DNA of 64,000 bases from Typhlomys cinereus. Taxonomy: Eukaryota; Chordata; Mammalia; Rodentia; Platacanthomyidae. Positions 48,051-59,175 of the stretch are shown here, one piece after another. Position 1 is the stretch's first letter, and every line of letters starts with the position of its first letter. The notes under the pieces were generated by a model. That model worked only from the letters and a program-made list of their open reading frames with translations. It was not told the origin of the DNA and made no database searches. The stretch covers positions 1 to 64,000 of the forward strand of contig JALPQD010000827.1 of the NCBI GenBank assembly GCA_023101885.1, given 5' to 3'. The position numbers were made by a program, and so were the translations under genes.

Positions 48051-50745
48051 TAGCTCTTAATGCCTACATCAAAAAATGGAAACATCACAAATAAATAACC
48101 TAGCAATGCAGCTTAAAGCTTTAGTGACACTAAAGCAATCCAATCTGAAAAGCAGTAGAAGAGAGGAGATTAGCAAAATAAGGGGAGAAATATCCAAAAT
48201 CGAGAATAGGGAAATCATACAGAAAATCAACCAGTCAAAAAGCTGGTTTTTTGAAAAACCAATAAGATTGATACACCCCTAGCAAAATTAACCAAAGGCA
48301 AGAGAGAGAAAACACAAATTAGCAAAATTAGAAACAAAAATGGAGTTATCATTACTGATACCCAAGAAATCCAGAGAATTATAATATCAATTTTCAAAAT
48401 TAATACTCTGTGAAATTTGACAACACAAAAGAATGAGTGAATTCCTAAGTAAAACAACTTACCGAATTGAATCAGGAAGTTGTGAATTATTTAAATAGTC
48501 CTATAACAAGAAGAAATCATGAAATAATTTCGAATCCTCTCACCAAGAATGTCCTGGACCAGATGGATTCACACAGAGTTCACCAACATTGAGGATCTAA
48601 ACAAAACAATACTCCTTAAACTGTTCCATCAAAATAGCAAAGAAGGAACACTACAAATCCTTCAATGAAGCTAATCTCGTCTTAATCCAAAACCTAATAA
48701 AGATACTTAAAAAAAAACTATAGGCCGATCTCTCTGACGAACACAGACGCAAAGATTCTCAACAAAATCTTAGCAAATCGGATTCAAAAGCATATCAAAA
48801 AGATCATTCATAGGGATCAACTAGGCTTTATCTCAGGCACACAAGGTTAGTTCAACATACACAAATCAACAAATGTAATTCACCGTATAAACCAGTCCAA
48901 AGTCCAAGACCTCATGATACTCTCAATAGATGCAGAAAAAGCTTTTGACAAGATCCAACAGCCTTTACGATCAAAACCCTAGAGACAGTTGGAATAGAAG
49001 GAACCTTTATCAATATAATAAAAGCTGTATACAATAAGCCAACAGCAAGGATTATATTCAATGGGGAAAAACTTGAGGCATTCCTGCTTTGATCAGGAAC
49101 TAGACAAGGCTGTCCACTCTCACCAATTCCATTCAATATTGTACTTGAAGTCTTAGCTGAAGCCATAAGACAAGAAAGGGACATAAAAGGGATTCAAATT
49201 GGCAAGGAAGAAGTCAAGTTATCTCTATTTGCAGATGACATGATCTTATACCAATACAGAAGTTCAGCAGCGTGGCAGGATACAAAATAAATGTACAAAA
49301 ATCAGTGGCCTTCCTATATGCCCAGAATGAAAGAAGTGAAAAAGCCCTGAGAGAAACAATCCCATGTACTATAGCCCCTAAAAAAATGAAATACCTTGGT
49401 ATAAACCTAACCAAGGAAGTAAGAGAACTTTACAATGAAAACTTTAAAACCCTAAAGAAAGAAGTTGCAGAAGGCATCAGAAGGTGGAAAGACCTGCCAT
49501 GTTCTTGGACTGGCAGAGTCAACATCATAAAAATGACCATCCTACCAAAGGCAATATGCAAATTCAATGCTATACCAATCAAACTCCCAAAGCAATTCTT
49601 TAAAGAGATTGACCAAACAATCTCAAAGTTCATATGGAGGCACAAAAGATCCAGGATAGCAAAAACAATTCTGAGTAACAAAAACACTGCTGGAGGTATC
49701 ACCAGACCAAACCTTAGTCTATACTACAAATCCATAGTTATAAAGACAGCCTGGTACTGGCTCCAAAATAGACACACAGATCAATGGATAAGGGTTGAAG
49801 ACCCAGATATAAGCCCACAAAAATACAGCCATTTGATCTTTGACAAAGGAGCCCAAAGAATCCCATGGAAAAAGAACAGCATCTTCGACAAATGGTGCTG
49901 ACAAAACTGGATGACCACATGCAGAAGATTAAAACTCAACTCGTATTTGTCACCATGTACAAGAATTAATTCTAAATGGATCAAGGACCTCAATATAAGG
50001 CCAGAGACTATAAAAACCTTAGTTGAAAGGTTAGGCAACTCCCTCAAGCTGATTGGACTAGGCCAACAGTTCCTAAACAGAAATCCAATAGCACAGTCAA
50101 TATAAGCAACACTCAACAGATGGGATCTTATAAAACTAAAGAGCTTCTGTTCAGATAAAGAGATTGTAACTTGAGCACAAAAGCAACCCATAGAATGGAA
50201 GAAAATCTTCACTAACCACATATCTGATAGAGCTCTATCTAGAGTGCACAAAGAACTCAGAAACCTAAACACCAAGGAAGAAAATGGCCCAATGAAAAAA
50301 ATGGGCCTCTGAACTTAAAAGAAATTGAAATGTCTAACAAATATCTTAAAAAATGCTCCACTTCCTTAGCCATCAGGGAAATGCAAATCAAAACTTCCCT
50401 GTGATATCATCTCACCCCTGTCAGGATGGAAAAATCCACAATACAAACAACACCAAATGCTGGAGAGGATTTGGAGAGAGGGGAACTCTCCTACATTGCT
50501 GGTAGGAATGCAGGCTCATACAACCACTCTGGCGAGCCATCTGGTGATTCTTAAAAAAGTTAAAGATTAAAATGCCATATGACCCTGCTATTCCACTTTT
50601 GGGAATAACCCCCCATACCGCAAAAATTCACCTCAATAACACAAGCACGACCATGTTCATAGTAGCACTGTTTACAATAGCAAAGTTATGGAATCAACCC
50701 AAATGCCCAACAGTTGATGAGTGGATAGGAAAATGTGGTACATTT
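48051..50745 (+). pseudogene. L1-D ORF2, middle and C-terminal part
   Basis: Resumes at IALNAYIKKW after L1-C. RT motifs follow in several frames. A 209-codon open block (49272-49901) covers [20 protein letters not shown] to the C-terminal region. It ends at the MaLR insertion within [11 protein letters not shown]. The stretch 48400-48720 also shows excess one-base gaps; after 48720 the text is cleaner. Confidence 0.88.
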
Positions 50746-52713
50746 TGTTGCAGTCTGCCTGCATGGTTGCTGATAAATGACCATTATACACCTTAGGGAA
50801 CAAAAGGTTTATTCTCTTATGATTTCTGGTTACAGTTCTTAGTCCAGCTTGACGGGAAAGCATGCACCAACACCAGGGCTGAAGGAAATGGCCACCATAA
50901 CAGCTGAGAGATGGACAATCCTTACTTACCAGACCAGCATGTTGGCCAAGTATACAAAGATGCCAACTCTCACCAGCTCTCTGTGATTTATCCAGGGCCT
51001 AATCCCACCCACCATGGGCTGGGTCTTCCCCAGCAGCTAGACAATATCCTTCAGGTTTGCTCTGGGTTTAACTCAACCATCAGCTCTCTCCAACTGTGCC
51101 CAGAGCTCAAACCCTCAACAGTCAAGTTGACACCTGTGCTTAACTATGACACTCCACCCCTTGTCAACTTGACACAAAAACAATAGCACTTTTAAACTAT
51201 AACCTGTCCTTGTCCCCACAGATTTTAAAAGTTATCTTTTAAAATATAAATATGTTTCATGGACAAATTTAAAATGTTCTCTCTATAAAGTTCAGTTCCA
51301 ACATTTTAAAAGTTCAAAGTTCTTAACCTATTAAATTAGAATATTAAACATTTAAACACTTTAAAAAGACAAAACATTAAAACAAAGATTTTAAACAATA
51401 AAAAACATTAAAAAGATCAAAGTCCAGAAAAAAACCACATCCATTACTTCAATGTCCATCTTCTGTTGCTCATCACGTAGTCAACGCGGCTCAAAGATTC
51501 TAGGCATTCCCAGTCCCTGTTTGCAGCTCAAAGTTGAATAAGCAGAGTTCCTCTGAACCAGGCTGAATTTTCACTCGAAGTCATCCTCAGCAGCAGTCCC
51601 ACAGTTCTGGTATCTCAAACACAACTCTGGGTTCTCCTCTGCAGCTTTAAGCTTCATCATCTCTTGCAGGAACTCTGTCTGCCACTTGGTGCCAAGCTTT
51701 TGCTGCTCTCCACGAACCCCTCAGTAGTATGCCCAAACCAGTATCACCTGAGGGACGCTGCCTAATTCTGAAGCAAGGTTGAAATGTAGCTTAGTCCACT
51801 GGAGCTACAGCTGTACCAACTTTAACAAGCTGATGCTGGAAAAAGCCTCTTTTCTAGGCAGCCAAACATCCAAAGAGCAAGAAATGGCTTTAACTTGGGC
51901 TTTTGGCCCCTGAAGGAATCTGGGTTTTCAAACCACAAACTCGCCATACAGTGGTTTTCATGTTTTCCACCACCTCCGTGCAAGTCACTAGGTTTTCCTT
52001 CACTGATACTCATTTCCCTGCCTGCCCTTGCACATCCAAACCTTCAAGGCTGCCAGCACAGCTCTCCTTTGTCAAGCAAACCAGCATCGTCTTTAAATTC
52101 AGCTTAACAAAGTCCTTGTTCTCTCATCACAAATTGGCCCAAAAAAATCTCTCCAGCAATTGGCCCACTAAACTCTGAAGAACGGTATTGTAAACCACAA
52201 AGTGAAAATTCTCAAGCATTTCAACTTGTCCAGCAGAACCGTTCAAAAGCCACAAAATCCACATAGTCAGATTTATCAGCAACACCCCACTTCCTGGGTA
52301 CCAATTCTGTTGCAGTCTGCCTGCAGGGTGCTGATAAATGACCATTACACAGCTTAAGGGAACAAGGAGTCTACTTCTTACAACAGTCCGGTTACAGGTC
52401 AGTCCAGCTTGACAGGAGAGCACGCACCAACACCAGGGCGGAGGGAACTGGCCACCATAACGGCTGAGAGATGGACAATCCTTACTTACCAGACCAGCAT
52501 GTCTGGCCAAGTATACAAGGATGCCAACTCTCTCAACCAGCTCTCTGTGATTTATCCAGGGCCAATCCCACCCACCATGGGCTGGGTCTTCCCATCACTA
52601 GACATCTCCTCTCTTCAGGTTTGCTCTGGGCTTAACTCAACCATCACTCTCGGCAACTGTGCCCAGATCAAACCCTCAACAGTCAAGTTGACACCTGTGC
52701 TTAACTATGAACA
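50746..52713 (-). mobile_element. ERVL-MaLR provirus inside L1-D ORF2
   Basis: LTRs 50746-51151 and 52308-52713 (both 406 bp) start TGTTGCAG and end TGACA/GAACA. CATTT is duplicated at 50741-50745 and 52714-52718; 5 bp is the ERVL class size. The minus strand next to the left LTR is purine-rich (AAGGGGTGGAG), and the right LTR is bordered by TGGTACCCAGGAAGTGG, a tRNA-Leu-like MaLR primer site. Orientation is therefore minus. The interior (51152-52307) is non-coding. Confidence 0.9.
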
Positions 52714-52718
52714 CATTT

Positions 52719-53915
52719 ATACAATGGAATACTACTCAGCATCAAAATATGATGAATTAATGCAATTTTCTGGGAAATGGATGGAATTAGAAACAATTAT
52801 ATTGAGTGAAGTATCCCAGACATGGAAAATTAAGCACTGAATGTACTCCCTAATAGGTGGATCCTAGTACCAAACCCACTTAGTTACATATTCAAAGATA
52901 AATCTCTGTAATACCTACAGTAATTGCAAAGATTGTAAACAGGAGGGAAGGGGACGGAGGGCCCCCCAGAATTAAGGAGAGAGGGGATCATGCTATAGTA
53001 GAGATAATAGGTCACCATCAAGTACTGCAAGTAAGTGGTGAGACATCTGGTTAAGCTCATTCACTTTCCTTCCTGGTCACTTGCAGCTGAGGGGGTTTGA
53101 TCTCACCAGTCAGGGAGGGCATAGAATCTGGCAGATAGATGGTAACCATCCACAAGTGGGAGACTGATCCCCCTGCCGCAGTCTCCTACTCTTATTCCAT
53201 CTACCTTTGAATCTGCTCTTATAATAAGACTTCATTTTAACAGTCTTTTATTTCTGGCTAGGAGATGACATCCAATACCAATCAGGATAGAGCCAAGGGC
53301 AGTGCAGGAACAGTAAAACTGAAAACAACAACCAACCATAATTCAGAACATCAGAGACCCTACATCAATCACCTGGAACCAGACCAGCCTAATCTCTCCC
53401 CATCCTAAAACTCAGGGAAATTTACAGAGGAGGGGGCAGTAAGATTGTAAGAGCCTAAAGATGGGGAGGAGCAAAGATACTCCACACAAGTTAGGGCCAA
53501 AGTAACCATAATAGGACTTTGCATGACCTGAGCAATGACAGATATATCAATGACTCCCCCCTAAAGTCTAGCATGGATCACAGGCACTAGGATCCTTAGA
53601 AGCAAGGGATTAACAGTCACAATAGTGTTCCATACTAAAGGGGAGCACAAGAAAGGGCTCTAGGCAATGCTACTGAGTCCATACACCTCATTGGAGTAGA
53701 GGACGCAGAGGAAAGTTTGACATTCACACTAAAGGATGCTCCAGGGATGGGGGAAAGAAGATGAGGACACTGGGAGAAAGGGAGGGAGTGGGTGAAAAGA
53801 AGGAGAAAAGGGGGGAGGGCAAGGGAGACTGGGAAGGGGTCGAGGGAAGGAGGAGACCGGGGTACTATTGTTTGTATGAGTGGGTAAAAAATAAAATAAA
53901 ATAAAATAAAATAAA
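52719..53915 (+). mobile_element. Last part of L1-D: ORF2 end and 3'UTR
   Basis: ORF2 resumes as [19 protein letters not shown] and ends near 52840. The 3'UTR has the family-wide 'gaccagcctaatctctcccc' segment, a G-rich tract (53740-53860) and an (AAAAT)n tail, followed by a (GA)n run at 53919-53938. Confidence 0.85.
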
Positions 53916-53939
53916 CTTTGAGAGAGAGAGAGAGAGAGT

Positions 53940-54180
53940 AACAGAGAGCACTGTGTGTCCCTGTGGAGCACCAAGAGTGACTTCAGGAATCATCCTGGAT
54001 TGCTTCTACTTCCTTTTTGCTTCACTTTGGGATTTCCCACATTCCACCCACCAGGGTTGGAAGTGCAGGCTGCCACCTTTTCCACCTGGCATTATTTACA
54101 TGGGACTTGGATCCAAACTCAGGACCTTCTTCTTGAGAGGCAGAATCTTCACCCCTAAGGCATCCAACCCCTGAAAAAAA
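53940..54180 (-). repeat. tRNA-derived SINE, older copy
   Basis: Reversed, it starts near 'aggggttggatgccttaggggtgaag' and carries 'ccaggtggaaaaggtggcag' and 'cctgcacttccaaccc', matching the body of the SINE at 25428 in order. It is diverged. The L1-D tail precedes it. Confidence 0.65.
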
Positions 54181-54526
54181 TAAATAATTTTTTTAAAAAT
54201 TAAAAGTGAGAATGGGGAGATGGCTCAGTGGATTGGAGGGCTTACATCTTCAAATGTAAGGACCAAAATCCAGATCCCCAGAACCCATGTAAAAACCAAG
54301 CAGGCATGGCATTCTGTCAATCCAGCACTCAAAAGACAGAGGCAGGGGATCTGCATAGCAAGCTGGCTAAATAGCCTCACTGACTGGCAAGCTCTGGGCA
54401 CAAATGAGGGACCCCCCACTTAACAAAAGTATCCGAAGCAAACACCAGATATCAGCTTCAGGCCTCCATGTGCACCCCCACAAAAGTGCACATGCACCCA
54501 CATGTACACACGCATGCATCTGGTCA

Positions 54527-54927
54527 TGCCCCAGCCCGCGGGACACTCTGAGGATGGGGTAACCTGGGAGGGGGGAGGACAAATGAAAGACAGGAGACAC
54601 AAAGAACGAAAGCAAGTCGAGGGTTCTGATCAAGCTCTAACTTTATTGAATGAGAGAAGGGTTTATGTAGTTCTTGGGGGGAAGGGGCTTTCCAGGGCAG
54701 GGGTTAGGTGGGAATGGCAGTGGGCAGAAAACGTTGCTAAGAGACTGAAGTATTTATGGCAGATAAGGTATTCATGGCAGATAAGTTACTTATGGCAGAT
54801 GAGGTATTTATGGCAGATGAGCTAAACCATAGGCGGCCATTTGTTTTCCCTGACAAGGGGCTCAGTTATGGGGGGGGCACCCAAGACGGTCTCTCAGGCA
54901 AAAGGTTATTTTTTATGGCTCCCAGCA
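54527..54927 (-). repeat. Solo LTR, ERVK/IAP-like
   Basis: A 401-bp element with TG...CA ends. On the minus strand it starts TGCTGGGAGCC, like IAP LTRs. TGGTCA is duplicated at 54521-54526 and 54928-54933 (6 bp, the ERVK size). 'aactttattgaatgagag' reversed supplies a CAATAAAGTT poly(A) signal. No internal region is present. Confidence 0.85.
54751..54822. repeat. Four tandem 18-bp units inside the solo LTR
   Basis: Units at 54751, 54769, 54787 and 54805, each a variant of TATTTATGGCAGATAAGG (third-to-last bases vary between A and G). The period is exactly 18 with no indels. The reverse strand contains CTTATCTGCCAT, a GATA-type core (TTATCT), in two of the four units. Confidence 0.85.
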
Positions 54928-55025
54928 TGGTCACATGTACATACACGTGAACATGCATGTATGCACACAAGCAAAAATAAATAAATAAATAAATGTATGG
55001 CAGCTGCTTAAAAAACCTGGCAACC

Positions 55026-55376
55026 AGGCAGTAGGACCTTAGAGGCAAGGGATTAAACAGTTATAATAGAGTTCCCACACTAACGGGGAGCCCAAGAAGG
55101 GGCTCTGGGATATGCCACTGAGTCCTGAACCCTCACTAGGGTGGAGGACTCAGAGGGAGGTTTGGCATTCACAGAAAAGGATGCTTCAGGGGATGGGAGG
55201 GAGAAAGGGGTAGACACCAGGAGAGGGGGAAGAAGGAGGGTGAAGGGAAGGGGGAAGAATGCAATGGGGGATGACTAGGGAGAGGAGGGGGGAAGGAGAA
55301 GATGGGGGTACTTATTATTGAGCTTGTATGATTAGGAAAAAAAATAAAATGTGGGAGAAAATTAAAAAAAAAAAAA
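55026..55376 (+). mobile_element. 5'-truncated L1 (3'UTR only)
   Basis: Starts 'aggcagtaggaccttagagg', has the G-rich tract (55180-55300) and ends in poly(A). Flanked by CCTGGCAACC (55016-55025) and ACTGGCAACC (55377-55386). It lies within older SINE-like sequence that resumes afterwards. Confidence 0.75.
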
Positions 55377-55454
55377 ACTGGCAACCTGATTCAAACCCCA
55401 GAAGCCCACAATGTGTACCATGGCATGGAGTTTTGCACCTTATCCTTCCTTTCT

Positions 55455-55589
<135 letters not shown>

Positions 55590-55774
55590 AATATTTTGAA
55601 AAAGAAAAATAGGTTAAGGTAAATAAAAATAAAGGTGTGTAATTTTTATGTGTACATTGTTCTTTCATGTGCAAGTGTAAAATTAACATAGTAAGTCTTT
55701 GCAACTTTTTAAATTTTGACAATATGTGCTGAATATCTACTTAATGAATGAATATGTCTGATGCTGTTTTACTG

Positions 55775-55778
<4 letters not shown>

Positions 55779-55824
<46 letters not shown>
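55779..55824. repeat. (GT)n microsatellite
   Basis: Twenty-three GT units, directly before a minus-strand SINE; probably its reversed (CA)n tail. Confidence 0.95.
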
Positions 55825-55827
<3 letters not shown>

Positions 55828-56050
55828 AGAGTGCACTTCTTGCCTGTGTGTGTCTGTGGAGACTTCAGGAATCATCCTAGATTGCTCTACCTACTTATTT
55901 CTTTGCTCTGGATTTTCTGCCTCTCAGGTTCAGAAGTGCAGGCTGCTGATATTTCTGCCTGGCATTTTCACGTAGGATCTAGAGATCTGAGCTCAGATCC
56001 TTTTGCTTGGGAGACAAAGGTTTTAGCCCCTGAGCTATCTCATCAGCCTT
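55825..56050 (-). repeat. tRNA-derived SINE, older copy
   Basis: Reversed it begins 'aggctgatgagatagctcag' with 'gatctgagctcagatc' at the B-box position, then 'tgccaggcagaaatatcagc' and 'cctgcacttctgaacctgag', and ends in CA repeats. Same family as 25428-25718. Confidence 0.75.
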
Positions 56051-56768
56051 TTACTACTTTTTTATCTTAGACATATACTAGAACATGTATCAAAGTCATT
56101 TAAATTTGATAATATGAATAGAAATATAAAACGATAATAAAAAATAAACATAAGGAAGAAAAGGTTATACAGTGTACAGAATATTACATTACAAACTTTT
56201 AAACATTTTATTTAAATAAAAAGGGCTTCTACAAATAAAAAAAATAAGTAAATAAAGGTAGTGGTACACAAAGAAGCAACCTCTGGTACTATCCACTGGG
56301 CTACATACACTCATAAACATACATTCACATCTGCACATATGTGAGCACACACACATATACACATGCACACACATACATAAAAGTTTAAAAATAAATAAAA
56401 ATTGTGAGTGCGAGTCAGTTCCACAAGAGGGAACTCATATCTAGTCCTGAAAACTTGGTCACGAACCCAACACTAGGAAAATCATGTATGGGCCACAAAC
56501 CAGCATAAACCCAGACTTACATGCAGGAAACAGAAGTGGGAGCATGATTGCAGAAAAATAAATAAATACAAATTTTGAAAAAAAGATCTATTAAACGAGT
56601 TATGGATACAGGAACTTTTCATTACAGGGGGAAATTGCTAAGCGAGTTTGACACATGGGGAGATGACTTCTCTCTTAAAAAATCAATAATGCTCAACACA
56701 GAAACAAAACAAAACAAGAAAAAAGAAGTGGGAGCAGTAGGAATTGATCAGGCATCATGTCAGAGGCA
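56051..56768. other. Intergenic, A-rich
   Basis: A-rich simple sequence and a CA-rich stretch (56340-56380). 56230-56400 may be a further SINE tail. No gene seen. Confidence 0.5.
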
Positions 56769-56774
56769 GCCTAG

Positions 56775-57205
56775 TGTAGAATCCACTCACCCACTCACAC
56801 ACTCATTCACTCACTCAATTACATAGCTGCTGGCTGTGATGACGAAGAAGATAAGTAAAGCCTGACTGCCTGTACCTCCACCTCAGCCCTCCAGAGACTC
56901 AGCCATGGACAGGGAATTTGTCAGAGCAAAATCTCAAGTTTATTGGGAGGAGAGAAGGAACTTATATAGACAAAAGGCCATGAGGAGCCAAATGGGCATC
57001 CAATTGTGTCAAAGGTCAAAACATCCTTTAGGTGCTAGTGGCCAAGTTCGATGTCACTCAGCACAGGAGGCAAGCCAATACCTGAAAGCCAATTAGGGGT
57101 CCCTGTAATGTGATCAGGGTAACGCCCAAGACCCTTGCCCTCAGTGCCATCTTCAGTCCCATGTGCTCGGCCATGCCCTTGGGCAAATCCTGGGTAGGCC
57201 CAACA
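56775..57205 (-). repeat. 3' LTR of the ERVK
   Basis: Starts TGTAGAATCC and ends CCCAACA. It contains tandem CACTCA/TTCACTCACTC units near its left end, and 'ctcaagtttattgggag' (reversed AATAAA-like CCAATAAACTT). Confidence 0.88.
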
Positions 57206-57219
57206 TCCCCCCCTTTTGT
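57206..57219 (-). other. Polypurine tract of the ERVK
   Basis: The minus strand reads AACAAAAGGGGGGGA directly before the LTR. It sets the orientation of the provirus. Confidence 0.8.
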
Positions 57220-57879
57220 TTTAGTAAGAGATGGTCCAGGAGGCTACCTGCGACCGAGCAGACCAAATGTTCTTGAGTGACTATGCCTGTCTTAGGCATG
57301 AAAAAACCTCCCACCATGGTCTGACCTGTCATGGGATCTTGTAGTCTCCAGGTATAATACTACAAGTCCTGTCTTAGGTTGATCCACGGCTGGGCTTCCA
57401 CTTGCCCATCTCTGGGTACCAGTCCCCTGTATGAGATTAGCCTAACCAACCTTGGGGGTTTGAGTCATATTTTAAGGCCTGTATCGCACATTGGACATGT
57501 AGTGTACTTGACAAGTTAGCTAGACCAGAGAGATTTTTTTCATTGGGCAGGAGTCATGCATATGGAGGAGAAGACAGGTTGGCATCAGCACCAGGTATGG
57601 CAGCACGTGGTGTGGCATGGATGTTCAAAAGTCATAGATGCCTGTAGCATGGTCTCGATGATGGAGCACTGCTGAGAGATATGCTGAAAAAACAATTAAG
57701 TGATATAGTTATTAAAAGAACAATTTTTCTAGATGTTAGATCAACTCCATCTAGGGAAGGTATTAATCAGGTCTATAAGGATCACAGTTAACATCTTCCT
57801 GGAGCACACCATGGATAGTTTCTGAAAGAGAAAAAGCAAAGAAAGCTGCCTCAAGGGCTTTTTGTCCCTTGGTTTGGTT
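57220..57879 (-). other. ERVK region downstream of integrase
   Basis: No env-like motif and only short frames. In the minus reading, fragments such as LQDPMTGQTMVGGFF near 57340 appear in one frame but match no family I recognise. Confidence 0.35.
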
Positions 57880-58660
57880 TGTTAGTCTGGGGATGATTCT
57901 TTTGGGTCTCCTTCACGAGGATCCTCCTGTGGATAGAATTTAAGATTTCTTGCCAGAATCCAAATCAGGGAAGATTCTCTATTTGGGATGACACATCCAA
58001 ATCCTCTTCCCATAGTGATAAAGGGATCAGGTCCCTCCAATGCCCAGTTAGGGGGTCCTTCCAATGCACCTTAACAGAAGGTTTGGTGGAGAGGCTTCCC
58101 CAGTGTTTTTGGCATCTCAATTCAAGCTGTCTTTTGAAAATTTTAAAACATTGGTGATAAATAATGCCAACCCCAGCGTTGGTGTGGGCTTATTCCCCCT
58201 TTTTGTTTTTGTAATTGGGCCTTTAAATAGTGGTGATTTCTTTCAACAATGGCTTGTCCTTGAGGATTATATGGGATTCCTGTGGTATGAATAATATGCC
58301 AAGGCTGAAAAAAGTTCTGTAAAGTTTGACTAGTAAAACAAGGGCCATTATCTGTCTTAATTTGGTTGGGTAACCCTAGAGTGGCAAAGCACTGTAAAAA
58401 TGCGACTGTGCATGTTTAGCCTTTTCTCCTGTATGTGCAGACGCCCAACATGCTTGAAAGAATGTATCTATGGAAACAAAGACATATTTAAGTTTACCAA
58501 ATGGTGCATAATGAGTAACATCTGTTTGCCACAGCATATTAGGTTTTAGTCCTCGGGGATTAACCCCTGGTCCCTGTAAGGGTGGAACTTGGAGAAAAGG
58601 TTGACAAGACTTTCAGGTTTGAACAATTTTTTTAAGTCTTTTATAGGAACTTGAGGGAAT
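57880..58660 (-). pseudogene. Retroviral integrase remnant (ERVK pol)
   Basis: Integrase inserts viral DNA into the host genome. On the minus strand the zinc-domain end (KSCQPF) is followed by the catalytic core: LWQTDVTHYAPFGKLKYVFV (about 58460-58540, first catalytic Asp), then across a frame change TDNGP (about 58350, second Asp), and [16 protein letters not shown] (about 58220-58270, Glu). The C-terminal SH3-like domain reads WALEGPDPFITMGRGFGC (about 58010) to 57882. Stops and frame changes separate the blocks. Confidence 0.9.
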
Positions 58661-58678
58661 CTCTGGAGTAAGCCCCTC

Positions 58679-59170
58679 CTACCTCCCTCGGCTTCCCTTC
58701 CTCACCCTGAGGACACTCCCTCCTGAAATGCCCCATCTGGTCACAATGAAAACAAACTCCATTGTTTCCTCTCCCTTTTTGGCTCTGCATTCTTTTTTAA
58801 ATAGCGCTGCCCACCTAATGAATGTGGGACTGGGGAGCACCGCTTTGGCCATATCCATCCAGTCCTTAGTAGTACAGGGTTGGTGAGCTAGATCTTGAAG
58901 GAGGGCCTCAACCCAAGGATAATTTGGGCCATCCTCTAGAACTGCCCTCTTTAACTCTTTTAAATATTTTGCTTCCCAAGGATACCATACTACAGGGTGA
59001 TTGCCTCCTGGATTTAAGTTAACAGGATAGGCTTGTACTTGACAAGCCTCAGCATACGTGGGCTCCAGCCCTGGGTTCCCTGCTCTAGCCTGGCAGAAGC
59101 CAGTGCACTCGCGTGCAGAATCAGGATGGATTTTTGTTAAGGCGTATGGGGGTAGATCTCCTTCTAATTC
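58679..59170 (-). pseudogene. ERVK gag capsid and nucleocapsid remnant
   Basis: The capsid N-terminal domain reads HPVVWYPWEAKYLKELKRAV and PSPTFIRWAALFKKECRAK in one open frame. In the overlapping +1 frame at 58713-58754 is CFHCDQMGHFRREC, a perfect CCHC zinc knuckle of nucleocapsid. The frame change and a shortened distance show that the end of capsid is deleted. Integrase text follows only about 50 bases later, so protease and RT are gone. The capsid frame continues into matrix-side text across the MaLR insertion. Confidence 0.88.
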
Positions 59171-59175
59171 GTCTC

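Larger units (their letters stand above)
38047..53915 (+). mobile_element. Old full-length L1 (copy D), host to four later insertions
   Basis: L1-D pieces in order: 5'UTR with tandem monomers (38047-38460), ORF1 part 1 (38480-38987), ORF1 part 2 and linker (39545-40227), ORF2 start (40506-41389), ORF2 middle and C-terminus (48051-50745), last ORF2 codons (from 52719; IYTMEYYS) and 3'UTR to an (AAAAT)n tail (53880-53915). Each break is filled by an independent element with its own duplication, and coding text resumes exactly after each one. In the endonuclease the SDHH motif reads SHHH (about 41165), a mutated catalytic Asp. All ORFs are dead. Confidence 0.85.
54208..54985 (+). repeat. Composite SINE interrupted by a solo LTR
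   Basis: It starts GGGGAGATGGCTCAGTGGAT (A-box-like), with 'ccagatccccagaacccatg' and 'cagcactcaaaagacagagg' (B1/Alu-like phrase), and ends in an AATAAATAAATAAATAAATG tail at about 54975-54995. An LTR splits it at 54527-54927. Confidence 0.65.

Noticed and set aside
52409..52840. A 143-codon frame
   Set aside because: It is a chance fusion of MaLR LTR sequence with the resumed ORF2 of L1-D across the insertion edge.
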